Part shown: piece after piece, positions 41,047 to 51,520 of the stretch
Layout: every line of letters begins with the position of its first letter
How positions within the stretch are numbered: position 1 is the stretch's first letter
Notes under the pieces: model-generated
The model's input: only the letters and a program-made list of their open reading frames with translations
The model's database searches: none
What the model was told of the DNA's origin: nothing
Translations under genes and position numbers: made by a program
DNA from: Brachionus koreanus
Taxonomy: Eukaryota > Rotifera > Eurotatoria > Ploima > Brachionidae
Direction of reading: 5' to 3'
Assembly: GCA_016987375.1 (NCBI GenBank)
Contig: PJRA01000444.1
Location: forward strand, 703,416 to 767,415
DNA length: 64,000 nucleotides

Positions 41047-42751
41047 ATGAAATTTTTAGTTTTTTTTGAACTTTTATTGATAGTAAATTTTTTCTACCAA
41101 TTCGAATGTCAATCAAAAATATGGAAAAAAATTAATTTACCAAATGAGCATATACCTTACTTTTTTAATTCAAATCAGGCGCTGAGAAAAAAATGTCTCA
41201 AAGAGGATCTTTGTCCATACAAAGAAGTGGCAAGTCAAAACGCAACTAAGTGTTGGGGCTATGAGAAAAACTGTAAAAGCAACAACAGACTATTTGTTCC
41301 TGAGTGTCCGGGCAGTTCCAACGGTTGGGTCACTGACAAACGAGAACAAGTTGAATTGTTTTGGCAACAGGGAGATTTTGGATACATTAAAGAGCGACTA
41401 GGTGAAATGAAAACTTATTGTGCAGCAGAAAAGCCAGGAGATAGCAAATTAGAATGTGTCAATCATTTAAGAATGTGTCGAGCAAAAAATATTTTTTTTG
41501 ATTTTGCTGATTTAAATTCAAAAAATTCTAATGATAGGTATAGAGAGGACATATTTAAGAGAGGTCAAGTAGGCGGTCGATGCAAACTTGATTCTGGTCT
41601 ATTGAAAAAGAACGGCGATCACAAAAGTCCGCTCCAGTCTTGGTACTCTGAACTGCAGCTTTTTCAAGAACTAGAAACGAATCCTGTTGACGATAGTAAA
41701 TGTGACATTGTTGTTGATCAACCGACTTTTTTGATCAAATTGGACGCTGGTGTGAATATGTACCATCATTTTTGTGATTTTGTTAACCTTTATGTTAGTC
41801 AACACGCCAACAATTCTTTCCTTCAAAATGTCAATATTGTTTTCTGGGATACTAGTGGATCTGATTATTGGAGCTATTTTAGTGACATGTGGAAGGTTTT
41901 CTCAAACAAAAAGCCGATTCATTTGAAAAATTATGAAGGAAAAAAAGTGATTATTTATTAAAAATTTGAATTAAAAATAATTCTTTTCTTCTGCAAAGGT
42001 TTGCTTCAGAGATGCAGTATTCTCGTTTCTTGCTCGTATGCGCTTTGGCCTATTCTACAACATGCCGCTAATTTATGGTTGCCACGGCACCGGTCTTTTC
42101 AAGTAGATTTTTTTCACAAGAATAAAAAACAAATTCTTTTTTTTTAATTTTATTTTTAAAAGGGCTTTTTCAGAGCATGTATTACACAGATTTAAAATAA
42201 ACCAAGAAGGTCCCTTTGAAGACAAGATACGCATAACCTTTCTGGCAAGAGGCACTCAATTTCGAAACATACTAAATCAGGATCAAATTGTTAAGGAAAT
42301 AAGAAAAAAACTTGGAAAACAAGTCGAATTAAATTTAGTAACTTATGATATAAATGTACCATTTATTGAGCAAGTTAAGACCACACATAATAGTGACATA
42401 TTCATGAGTATGCACGGCTCTGGACTGACTCATTTGCTTTTTTTGCCAGATTGGGCAGCAGTATTCGAAATTCACAATTGTGAGGATAAGGATTGTTATG
42501 CTGATTTGGCTCGTTTGCGCGGAATTAAGTATTTTACTTGGGAAAATGAAAATAAAGTGTATCCTCAGGATGAAGGAAAACATCCGCAATTGGGAACACC
42601 GCACAAAAAGTTCACTAATTATTCTTTTGATACAAAAGAATTTATTAGAATGGTGAAAAAAATGATAGAGTATGTCAAAAATCATCCAAAATATCAACAG
42701 AATTTAAAAAAAAAACACCAAAAAAAAACCGTTGAAAACACCGAACTTTAA
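41047..42751 (+). CDS. EOGT: EGF-domain-specific O-GlcNAc transferase, 3 exons
   Basis: EOGT adds O-linked GlcNAc to Ser/Thr of folded EGF repeats (Notch and matrix proteins) in the ER lumen, using UDP-GlcNAc. Exons 41047-41946, 41999-42102 and 42163-42751 give 530 aa (human 527). Residues 1-21 are a signal peptide. The GT61/DUF563 core follows, with CPGSSNGW, the strongly conserved VCFRDAVFS at the exon 1-2 join, and [20 protein letters not shown] (about 418-437). Then come [17 protein letters not shown] and FTNYSFD. The protein ends KKTVENTEL where vertebrate EOGT ends HDEL, so the ER-retrieval signal is a weaker-looking xxEL variant. A pyrimidine-rich splice acceptor ends at 41030, 16 bases before the ATG. 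Confidence 0.95.
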
Positions 42752-43319
42752 ACTTAATTTTGATTATTTGTCAAAAATAGCATTTATTTTATTTTTAAAT
42801 TAAATTAGTAAATGTTTGCTAAAAATTAATAAAAATTTTTTTTCAAAATAAATTCTTAATTAATCTAAAACAGAGGGACTGAAATTCTCTTAAGAATGTT
42901 TTTTTTTTATTTTTTATTTTCGATTTAATTAAACTAGAGTTATATCTTAAAAATAAGAACTTATCGAATAGTGTCTTTATGAAAGAACTAAGGATCTTAG
43001 CTGACAGTACATTTTTATTCAAATTTGCTTATTTGAAAATTTATCAGATTTTGTTTCGGTATAAAATATTCATTACAAAAACACTTTTTAATTTTTTATA
43101 ATTAGTTAATATTTAAATTTTAAATTTTGGTATTTTGAATTTTTTCTATTTTTAAAAATTAAATTTTAATTTTATTTTTGTTTTAATTTAAAATACAAAA
43201 ATATTTGTCTTGAACAATTTTAAATTTTTCAATGTTCATTTTTTAAAACCTTGGAAAATTTAATAAAACTTTGTGCCTTTCATCTCTTCTGTGCACATCA
43301 TAAAACATTAATTATTTGC
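42752..43319. other. AT-rich intergenic region, EOGT / KIFBP
   Basis: 570 bp between two same-strand genes. No gene or repeat is seen. It ends in a TTATTTGCAG splice acceptor at 43312-43321, which begins the KIFBP leader. Confidence 0.5.
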
Positions 43320-43352
43320 AGGAATATTTTATTTAAAAAATTCTTTTAAATT

Positions 43353-45377
43353 ATGAAAAAAAATTTATTATTTCTTAGAGACATAATGAAAGATTTACAA
43401 GTTATAAAAGAACGGTACAAGGAATATTTAAATCTTTACTATGTAGAGTCGATAAAAGACCCGGAAGAAGAGCCATACAAAACAAAATATGCGTCCCGTA
43501 AAATTCTTGTTAACTTGCTTGAGGAATTGGATGGACAAATTCCATATTTGCTAGAGGATACGAACGACTTTTTGCAGTCAGAGGAACAATCTCATCTTCT
43601 GCGACAATATGAATTCTTTTCATCAAATGTTGAACAATTAACTCAAAAAAAATTTTCTAAAAGTTCCAAATCGTTTCTGATTGAGAAATTGATTGAGTTC
43701 AATTTGGCCAAAAATTACATCGATACAGAGGAGATCGAAAGCGGTGAGAAAATTCTGTCCAAACTGGTCAAAGAACTAGATGAATTGAACCCAAGCACTC
43801 CGATTGAGGAGTACAACCCACTTTTTTACAATTTAAAACTTAGCTCATTCAACGAGCTCGTATTTGTTTGGTCATCGCGTAACAACTATAAAAAATGTCT
43901 TAATTTGATACAAACCATTGAGGAAATTTATGAATGCTATAAGCAAAAAAAAAATCTCTCTATTAGCGAGAACAAATTTGAAACTGTACCTTTTGATCCT
44001 AGTGAATTAATCAGCCTTAATAAAAAATTATCTCTAAAAAAAAGACAGGACAATTTCGAAGCCTTGTATACGCATAGTCTTTACTTTTTTGCACAAATCT
44101 ATGCCAAGCTGGATGAAAAAGAGAAATCGGCTTTGTATTGCCAACAAACTCTGCAGCGTCAAATAGACGAGCACAATGAAGTGATCGATGGTCTTAGGGG
44201 AAATCCGGACGAGTATGAAGAAATTATTAAAAGCAAAAATTTAGACGAACAACCTCAGGAAAGAGTTCTATTCAGCCCATTGGACTGGGCCACACATGCT
44301 GCAGCTTTATCACAATACTATGTTTGTGAATATGACTTTGCGACTGCAAGACATTGTCTGTGCTGCGCTGAGGCTATTTTGGACAAGTTGAATTCATCTG
44401 AAAAAAAAGAAAATGAGGAAAAGCTAAAAGAACAAGCTGCCAGTATTCGGCGTTGTTGGGCGAAATACGCAATCGAGTTGCTTAAAGCATCACGCTCAAA
44501 ACTTTTAGCGTCAACTGAACAACCAGATCAAAACGATTTAATTAGTCAACTAGATAAGTCAAGCAAGTTTCATTTCAATTTGCCTAGTCAAGTTTACAAT
44601 TTGGACTTGTGTGAACGAAATGCTATTACATCCAATATTGCTTTAGACTTTGCTCAAGCGAAACAAATATTTTTAAAAGGTCAACAAATTTTAAATGAGA
44701 TAAAACAAGTGTTTGTAATCGATGGATATGTGACTGATCATTGTGAGATTGCACGAGACTTGAGCGAGTTGTATGCGTGTTTGATATTTTTCGAGGAAGA
44801 TATGGAAAGAAAATGCAAAATGCAAAAAAGAAGACTGGATATACTGCAGCCCATTTGTGACGAGTTAAGTGAACAGTTTTATTTGAGTCTTAAACGACAA
44901 CTTTTGTTCGATGTCGGCACAATTTATAGTGAACTGCTTGATCTAAAATTAGACATTTTCCGCGAAAAAAAGGAACAAAATGAGTTAAGTAGCGAAAAGT
45001 CGACACAGTCTGTGAGCAAAATAAATCATCTAGCTTCAAAATCGATAGAATATTTTAATAGATTTTTGAATACGATGAAAGTTCAGCCGGAAAAAAAATT
45101 TTTGCCCGAAAAATTTGACGATCACAATATAAGACCTGCTCTTTTAGCCAAATTTTATCTAGGTAGACTTTACTCGAAAATAATCGCCGTCGAGCCGAGT
45201 AAAAGACTTGAAAATTTAAAACAAACACTCGATAGCTATTCATATATTTGTGATTATTGTGAAAAAGAAGACAACAATACTGCTATGAATATAATGATTA
45301 ATGAGTACCAAGCTTGCAAAGAAATGATCACTTTTTTACCTGCACAAATGGAAAAATTGAGATTTTTAATGAAGTAA
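43353..45377 (+). CDS. KIFBP: KIF-binding protein (KBP/KIF1BP)
   Basis: KBP binds kinesin motor domains (KIF1A/B, KIF15 and others) and blocks their attachment to microtubules, controlling axonal and mitochondrial transport. A single coding exon of 674 aa, against 621 in human. Recognised blocks: KDPEEEPYKTKYASRKIL near the start, AKNYIDTEEIESGEKIL, RQDNFEALYTHSLYFFAQIY, PLDWATHAAALSQYYV, EARH-equivalent ATARHCLCCAEAIL, FVIDGYVTDHCEIARDLSELY, FFEEDMERKCKMQKRR and RPALLAKFYLGRLYSKII. Together these form the TPR-like alpha-solenoid. A splice acceptor lies 31 bases before the ATG. Two extra ATGs in frame near the start (at 43353 and 43386) make the exact N-terminus uncertain. Confidence 0.95.
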   Translation: MKKNLLFLRDIMKDLQVIKERYKEYLNLYYVESIKDPEEEPYKTKYASRKILVNLLEELDGQIPYLLEDTNDFLQSEEQSHLLRQYEFFSSNVEQLTQKKFSKSSKSFLIEKLIEFNLAKNYIDTEEIESGEKILSKLVKELDELNPSTPIEEYNPLFYNLKLSSFNELVFVWSSRNNYKKCLNLIQTIEEIYECYKQKKNLSISENKFETVPFDPSELISLNKKLSLKKRQDNFEALYTHSLYFFAQIYAKLDEKEKSALYCQQTLQRQIDEHNEVIDGLRGNPDEYEEIIKSKNLDEQPQERVLFSPLDWATHAAALSQYYVCEYDFATARHCLCCAEAILDKLNSSEKKENEEKLKEQAASIRRCWAKYAIELLKASRSKLLASTEQPDQNDLISQLDKSSKFHFNLPSQVYNLDLCERNAITSNIALDFAQAKQIFLKGQQILNEIKQVFVIDGYVTDHCEIARDLSELYACLIFFEEDMERKCKMQKRRLDILQPICDELSEQFYLSLKRQLLFDVGTIYSELLDLKLDIFREKKEQNELSSEKSTQSVSKINHLASKSIEYFNRFLNTMKVQPEKKFLPEKFDDHNIRPALLAKFYLGRLYSKIIAVEPSKRLENLKQTLDSYSYICDYCEKEDNNTAMNIMINEYQACKEMITFLPAQMEKLRFLMK

Positions 45378-46011
45378 AAATTTTCAAAAACAGATTTTTT
45401 AGAATTTTTTTTCCTAATTTTATTTGAGCTGAACTAATAATTTTATAGACGAAATTTTTTAATTTAATGCCATAACTAATTTAAAGTTAATTCTGTTTTT
45501 TTTTTTGTTATTTTTTAATTATGTTACGTCCCCTATACTCCAGGTCCCACCACTCACAGATTCTATATAAATATATTTAGTTGTTTTTAGTACTTAGAAG
45601 AGATTCTTTAGAATGGAAGAGAAATTAAAGATTTAGAAATTGAATCTTTTCTATTTTTTATTCTTATTTTTTTTAAATGCCACGCTATTAAAATTTGAAA
45701 AAAAAAACTCAAAGATACTTAAAAAAATTTTTGAGCATAAATTATTTAGAAGTTTTTATCATATAATTTAAAAATGACATTGATTATCTTTTTTATTTTA
45801 CTAAACAAAAAGCTATTTAATTATCTGTTTAAAATGACAAAATTAAAAAAATCATTTTTTTTAAATTAAAGAAATCAAAAATAAGAAAAATTTTTGCAAC
45901 ATTCAGTGTTCAGTAAGTCATTCTCGTTTATGACTTTAGAATTCTATAAATTTTTGCTTGATAAGAAAATAATATAAATTTGTCCATTGAATTAAATATT
46001 TTGAATAAGAC
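45378..46011. other. AT-rich intergenic region
   Basis: 630 bp between KIFBP and the small secreted protein gene. A TATA-like ATATAAATT lies at 45972-45980, about 35 bp before the downstream ATG. Nothing else is seen. Confidence 0.45.
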
Positions 46012-46521
46012 ATGCATTTAAAAATTTGCTTTACAGTTTTTGTTCTTAAATCATTTGATTATTTGAGTATTGTAAACTCAAGCATTTTAAGCTCAGTAAC
46101 TGATTGTCAAAACCCATCGGAGCATTTTCTAAAAACTGAGCTGGAATTTTACAAGAAAATATTTAATACCAAGACAAATGATTTCTCTAGTTCGGCCATA
46201 AAAAAATACTATGGTAATTTAATTATTAATTCGGATAGGAAAGGCCACGAATTAATAAAACAAAATATATTTTTTGCTAATTTCAAAGAGAACTATATTC
46301 AAGAGACTAAACTGAAGCGTTTTGATAGATATCCTTTTGAGTTGACAATTTCTCATTGTGTATCAAAGTATTTTTACGATTTTGAAGGAAAACGTTTAAC
46401 ATGCCAAAATCAGTACAAGTTGAATCCAATTTTGGCAAGAGGTCTTTGTGATGTGCAAAAAATGGAATGGGAATGGAATTTCCACTTTGAAAATCGGTCT
46501 ATTTCCTGCATATGTTTTTAA
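46012..46521 (+). CDS. Small secreted protein with IL-17-like cysteine-knot pattern
   Basis: A single-exon frame of 169 aa starting with a hydrophobic leader (about 1-24) and no later membrane segment, so probably secreted. The C-terminal third has the order seen in IL-17 cytokines: an Asp-Arg-Tyr-Pro motif (105-108), a following Cys (116) after hydrophobic residues, Cys131, Cys146 after NPILARGL, an aromatic-rich strand, and a closing Cys-x-Cys pair (166, 168) just before the end. In IL-17 the same pieces read RYP, C, LRR...C and VGCTCV. IL-17-like proteins are known from molluscs and other invertebrates, so an extracellular signal is plausible. Overall identity is low and the N-terminal half is unknown. 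Other cystine-knot ligands remain possible. Confidence 0.5.
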   Translation: MHLKICFTVFVLKSFDYLSIVNSSILSSVTDCQNPSEHFLKTELEFYKKIFNTKTNDFSSSAIKKYYGNLIINSDRKGHELIKQNIFFANFKENYIQETKLKRFDRYPFELTISHCVSKYFYDFEGKRLTCQNQYKLNPILARGLCDVQKMEWEWNFHFENRSISCICF

Positions 46522-47070
46522 TTTATATTAATTAATAATTTACTAAATAATTTTTAAATTTTAAAAATTAAACAATGAAATAAAATGAATAAATCCTAAT
46601 TTGACCGAATTTTCATCATGTACTTAAACATATTAAGTTACTGTCTCTTGTAATATAAAGTTAAGTTAAATTTAGATTTTCTATAATGAAGATTTTAAAT
46701 TTATGTGGATCAAAATTTTTTAAAAACTTTGTGGTGAAAGTCTTCGCCAATCTATTGATAATATTTAAAAATTGACTAGATTTTACTTAATCAAGCATTT
46801 TTTTTATTAATCAAGTGAATTTGGTTATGGAAGGAGAATTAAAAAATGAGATTTTTTTAATAAATTTTTTCAAAATAAATAAATGAAGATCTATTTTTTA
46901 AATATCATCATTCAAAAAAAAAATTTATTTTTCTTTTATTTTCAAATAATAAAATTTTTAATTATTTTAATCAACTTTTCAAAATTCGATTCAAATTTAA
47001 GCTTTTATTTTGAATATTCACAAAATTTATTAAAAAATTGAAAAAAATAAAGACTGAAAAATTGATCATA
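46522..47070. other. AT-rich intergenic region, convergent genes
   Basis: 550 bp between the 3' ends of the secreted-protein gene and COX10. AATAAA-like polyadenylation signals occur on both strands. No gene is seen. Confidence 0.45.
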
Positions 47071-48594
47071 TTAATCAAAAGTAATTTTATTTAAATCTTG
47101 ATTTTTATTTACTTTTTTTATTGGTCTATTAAGATGTTCTAATCTAGTTTCGAGTAATTTTAAGAGTGATGTATCTTTAGCCAGTGAATGTTGATCAATA
47201 GGATACTTTGTAATAAGCATTAATAGCATTACAAATGGTAAATACAACAAACTATAACGAAACAATTTTCTAGATGATTGAGCATCACTGTTCACTTTGA
47301 ATTTATAAGCCAAGTAGACAAAATATAAATTAAATGGTAAAGAGTCAACTGCAAAACTCCATGTGGTCAATTCAAGAATCGGCGCTAGAAAGCTACATAT
47401 TGCAGTCAATCCCAGTGTGTGATACAAAGTTGAGGATGTACAAACTCTTGGGTTCAGTACAGCTATCATTCTGTATCCGGCGCGCGAGTATTCTGCTCTC
47501 AGATTCCAGCTCAGAGCATGAAAATGAGGAAATTGCCATGAATACAAAATACCAGCCAGGAGCAGTGATGAAAAATCAACTTGTCCGGTCATTGCTGTCC
47601 AGCCCATTAATGGCGGAATGGCACCGACAATCGAACCCACCCAAGTATTAAGGGGACTCAAACGCTTCATTGGTGTGTAGATCAAAGTGTACAAGGCTAA
47701 AGTAGATGCTCCCAAAAAAGCTGTCAATGGATTAGCGTAAATATACAGTGTGCTTACTCCGACAATACCTGTTACACTTGCAAAGCTGAATGCGTGCAAA
47801 GGAGTCAAATTTCCTCGGACTAAAACTCGGTCTTTGGTACGATTCATTTGTGAGTCGTAAGGTACTTCAAGAAACTTGTCAAAAAAATCTTTTTAAATCT
47901 TTTTTCTGAATTATTTATTAATTAATAAAAAATTAAATTTTTTTTACTTGATTGAATGTATTTGCCGATGCGGATGTTAATGTTGTACCTAATGTAGTTA
48001 GAAGAAATGTGGATAAGTTAAACGAAACTGGTGCCATTACACATCCCATCATAGTTGTAGCAACAACCAAGGCTTGTATAAATTTTAAGTAACAAATTTT
48101 ATTTTTTTATATAATTACCAGTCAAATTTTTTTTTGATAATTTTGCATAATTTGAAAGCAATTTGTTCCAATCAATGTATATTTCTTTCCATTCTTTATC
48201 ATTTACTGATTCAGTTTCGAATCCGATTTGCTTTCGTTTAGAATCTTTATCTAAATCTATTACCGAATCAACTTCCGATTTAGTCTTTAAGTCTAAATTC
48301 TGTGTCTTTGAAAAATTTGTATCAATTTTTTTTGTACTAATTATGGTTCTCACTTTGTGTACTAGATATCTTTTATCTTTGACAAATTGCTAAATTAATG
48401 AATATCAATTAATAATTAATTTATAAATAAAGTCAGCTCGAATTTACCGTATTAAGTTTTAAAATTTTTTTATTACATGATCGATTGGTCATGCAATCAG
48501 AGTTTGCTAGACTTGTGTAAACTATGTTTCTCAATTGTTGTCGCAGGACTGTTTGATTCAAAGCGTTAATACGGCTTGCTAAGAGCTCGGTCAT
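47071..48594 (-). CDS. COX10: Protoheme IX farnesyltransferase, mitochondrial (COX10), 4 exons
   Basis: COX10 farnesylates protoheme to heme O in the inner mitochondrial membrane, the first step toward heme A for cytochrome c oxidase. Exons 48594-48448, 48389-48119, 48072-47948 and 47874-47071 close in phase to 448 aa (human 443). The N-terminus (about 1-135) is basic, with Asp/Ser/Lys-rich linker sequence, as expected for an import presequence. The UbiA-type core then begins with [12 protein letters not shown]. The first Asp-rich motif is [18 protein letters not shown] (about 179-196). Conserved blocks include [38 protein letters not shown] and [15 protein letters not shown] with the second motif nearby. 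A TTATTTAG acceptor lies 29 bases before the ATG. Confidence 0.95.
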
Positions 48595-49440
48595 TTTAAA
48601 AACCCAAATATAGTTAAATCAAGCTAAATAATAAAAAATATTTCTTTGTTTAAAATTATTTATTCAAAATAAATTTTTTTATTTAGTGTATAAGCAAAGC
48701 GTTTGCGTGCAAGTTTGTTAGTTAAAATTTGAAATATTTCTCATACTCGGCTAAAAAAAAATTTACCGCAAAAAATTTATTTAAAAATGAAATTAATGAA
48801 AAATTTTGTATTTTTATATTTTTATTTAAAAAAAAAATTGACTCTGGAAGAAAATTTAAATAAAAACACCAGAAATTGGTCATCTAAAGTAGTCATAAAT
48901 AGTTAATATTTTATCCATAAGTTGTAGAATCTATCTAGCTTTTGGTACTAAAAATAAAATTATTTAAAATTTAGAACTTTAGAGGCACTATTCTTGTGAT
49001 TATATCCATTTTGTGGGGAAAAACAAGTCAATAACTAACCATTTTTATTTTCATATAGAATAGTTCCAAGGCTTTGTCAATGGTCAAAAATGCGTATTTT
49101 TTAGTTAAATCATTCAAAGAAAAAAAATTTACAAAAAAGTACTAACTACTAATTTATGTATAGATTATAATTATTTTTAATTATTTTACTAATTTGAAGA
49201 GAATATTAAAATAGTTTTAAAAAGCCAAAAATGAAAGGAATGATAAATTGGAATTTTGTTTAAAATTGTAGAAATAGGTGTCATTATTCTCAGTGAGAAA
49301 ATAAGAGATTGTAATCATGAAAAGAGAATTAGAAAAGAAATTTTTTTATTATTAATTTAAGTTGATTATAATAAAACAAAGAAAATTGTATCGACAAACA
49401 TTTAAATTTGTGGCAGATAAATTTTTTCTTTGCTATTTAA
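48595..49440. other. Divergent intergenic region, COX10 / EF-hand gene
   Basis: 850 bp of AT-rich sequence between divergent genes, so it should hold both promoters. The right end carries the TATA box of the EF-hand gene. No RNA gene or repeat was recognised. Confidence 0.45.
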
Positions 49441-49445
49441 CCAAG

Positions 49446-49453
49446 TATAAATA
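49446..49453 (+). promoter_or_regulatory. TATA box of the proline-rich EF-hand gene
   Basis: TATAAATA sits 74 bases before the ATG at 49520 in a mixed sequence context, leaving room for a leader of about 40 bases. A consensus TATA box, a short leader and AATAAA at 50793-50798 after the stop fit a compact, strongly transcribed gene. Confidence 0.55.
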
Positions 49454-49519
49454 GATTGGCAATATATTTCTGTAATCATCTTTTATTCATTCAATAAAAA
49501 AATCTAAGAAAAAAGAAAA

Positions 49520-50755
49520 ATGTCCACTGGAAACAATTCAAGATTTGAATATAGTACTGTGAACAAAAGTGAGTTAAACAGTGTTGTTGAAAATGCTTTG
49601 CGAAGTGTTTCAGCTGAAAGCATTTCACAAGGCTACACTCAAAGCTATCCAGTAGTGGTTAGTGGTCATAGTGAAGTAGCTACTAATTCATATCAAAATG
49701 TTGAAGCAACAAGTGGTAATCAATCGAGTGGAAATTGTAAATTTCTACCACCAATATCATTGGATCAGTACAAATTGAACAATGATCCAAATCCTGAGTT
49801 GATTAGAAAGAAACCAAGCGAAAAAATAAGATATATTCAAGATGTTGCATTTAGATTTTTGGAGCCACCAAAAGCCCCAAAGCCAGGCGATATTGTTGTT
49901 AGACAATTGCCAAATAGACAAATAGCTCCAGCTCCTCCTTTGGTTGTTCGACAAGCTCCACCAAAGCCATCAAATCCAGCTCCATTGGTATTACGCGAAG
50001 TTCCTCCACCACCACCACCACGAATTCCAGATCAGCAAGTATTGGTTCCTGGCAAAGTTTTAGCTCCACCAGCTCGTAAGGTTGTTGTTGAACGATTGCC
50101 ACCAATTCCACCAAAACCACAACAAATATTCTTGGAAAAATGGTTGCCATTCAAACAACCAAAACGTAGAGTTGTTTATCATCGTGCTGATCCGGATTGT
50201 ACTTTGCCAAATCCAAGAAATTTGGTCATTCAATGGGAAGCTCCAGAAGTAGAAGTCACTCGTGAATATAGAAATTTGGGCACTCAATTGGCAAATCCAG
50301 ATGAATATGTGAGACGATTTGGCTCGGAACTTTTAAGACACGATGAATTCAGACAAGCTGCCACTAAAATTGGAGCTCCAGATAGTGTTGTTGTTTCAGA
50401 TAGTCACAGAGAACATGGATTGCCAGAATTAGAAGGCGAAGTTGAAGCATTGAGCTTAGTTGATTTGAATCGAACTGATTTGGCTTCATATGCTCAATAT
50501 CTAAGCAATAACGGTATTAGATATAATGCTTCACTATTTTCAAGTGAAGCTAGTCCATATGGCTTAATAACCTCAACTGATTCATCAAATTTGTTATCAC
50601 ATCAAGAAGCTACATCCATAGCCAACAATATTGAATTAAGTAGCGAAAAAATTACCACTGAATCTGAATTGAGAGCTTACTTTGCTTCTCTTGACACCAA
50701 TGGTGATGGAGTTTTAAGCTATGAAGAATTTAAAAATGCCGCTGGTACTTTATAA
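49520..50755 (+). CDS. Proline-rich repeat protein with C-terminal EF hand
   Basis: An uninterrupted 411-aa frame whose composition differs from its neighbours (Pro, Val, Arg and Gln rich, few A/T-driven residues). Residues about 125-210 contain imperfect repeats of the type V-V-R/E-x-x-P-P-x-P (VVRQLPNRQ, VVRQAPPKP, LVLREVPPPPPP, VVVERLPPIPPKP). Next comes a conserved-looking block FLEKWLPFKQPKRRVVYHRA, then NLVIQWEAPEVEVTREYRNL and NPDEYVRRFGSEL. The repeats recall articulin/alveolin-type membrane-skeleton proteins, and I have the impression that such proteins occur in several microscopic animals and protists, but I cannot name the family. Residues about 391-403 (DTNGDGVLSYEEF) form one canonical EF-hand loop, so calcium binding is likely. 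There is no signal peptide. Confidence 0.85.
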   Translation: MSTGNNSRFEYSTVNKSELNSVVENALRSVSAESISQGYTQSYPVVVSGHSEVATNSYQNVEATSGNQSSGNCKFLPPISLDQYKLNNDPNPELIRKKPSEKIRYIQDVAFRFLEPPKAPKPGDIVVRQLPNRQIAPAPPLVVRQAPPKPSNPAPLVLREVPPPPPPRIPDQQVLVPGKVLAPPARKVVVERLPPIPPKPQQIFLEKWLPFKQPKRRVVYHRADPDCTLPNPRNLVIQWEAPEVEVTREYRNLGTQLANPDEYVRRFGSELLRHDEFRQAATKIGAPDSVVVSDSHREHGLPELEGEVEALSLVDLNRTDLASYAQYLSNNGIRYNASLFSSEASPYGLITSTDSSNLLSHQEATSIANNIELSSEKITTESELRAYFASLDTNGDGVLSYEEFKNAAGTL

Positions 50756-51520
50756 TTTTTTTTATTTTTAGCTTAAATTAAAAATATCTAATAATAAAAT
50801 TTTCTAAATTTTAATTTAAAATTTTTTTTATTTTATCTTATTGAGTTTTTTTAATTTTAAATTAGTATTTTGTTTGTTAGTTTTTTGAAAAAAAAATTTT
50901 AACAAGTTTAAGAATTTTTAGAAAGTCACCCCAGAATTTGAAGTATTTTAACAATCAAAAGGTTTCCTTTTCATTAGAAACAAAATTTTTATCTTGAAAA
51001 TTAACTTATAAAACTAAATCAATTAAAATTTTATACAAAATTAGACTAAAATTATATCAAAGATAAATTAAGTGGGTTGCTTTCTAGACATTTCAAATAC
51101 TTCTTGTTCATTTGAAGAGTTAATAAATCAATTCATCTTAAGCTCCCAATAGCAATAATGGTAAATTATTTATCATACATAAAAGTCTATACAATTTATT
51201 AATCAAATTAATTTTTTTTTAAATTGCGTCATCAACCCTTGAATACCAGCTAATTTAAAAAAAAAAAAGAAAAAAATTAAAATGATCTCTTAATGATTAA
51301 AACTTCACAAAAAATATTTCTTATTTAAAAATTTGTAAAAAAAAAAGTGAAAAATTAATAAGTATTTTTTTAATGTTTTTCTTGAATGCCTTGGCAAGAC
51401 CTTATCTTAGAATTATTTTGTACAAATGGCTAAATTAATTTGCTAATGTTCAGCAAATTTAGTAGAAAAAAAATTAGAATTTTTTAAAAATTCTTATAAA
51501 AAAGTTTAAATTATTCGTGA
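50756..51520. other. AT-rich intergenic region
   Basis: 765 bp between two same-strand genes, with a polyadenylation signal AATAAA at 50793 for the upstream gene. Nothing else is seen. Confidence 0.5.

Noticed and set aside
42335..42697. 120-codon frame antisense to EOGT
   Set aside because: It lies entirely opposite the conserved EOGT exon 3, which explains the open frame.
49757..50287. Overlapping minus-strand frames opposite the Pro-rich EF-hand gene
   Set aside because: The repetitive proline and valine codons leave the opposite strand stop-free; no similarity or start context supports coding.
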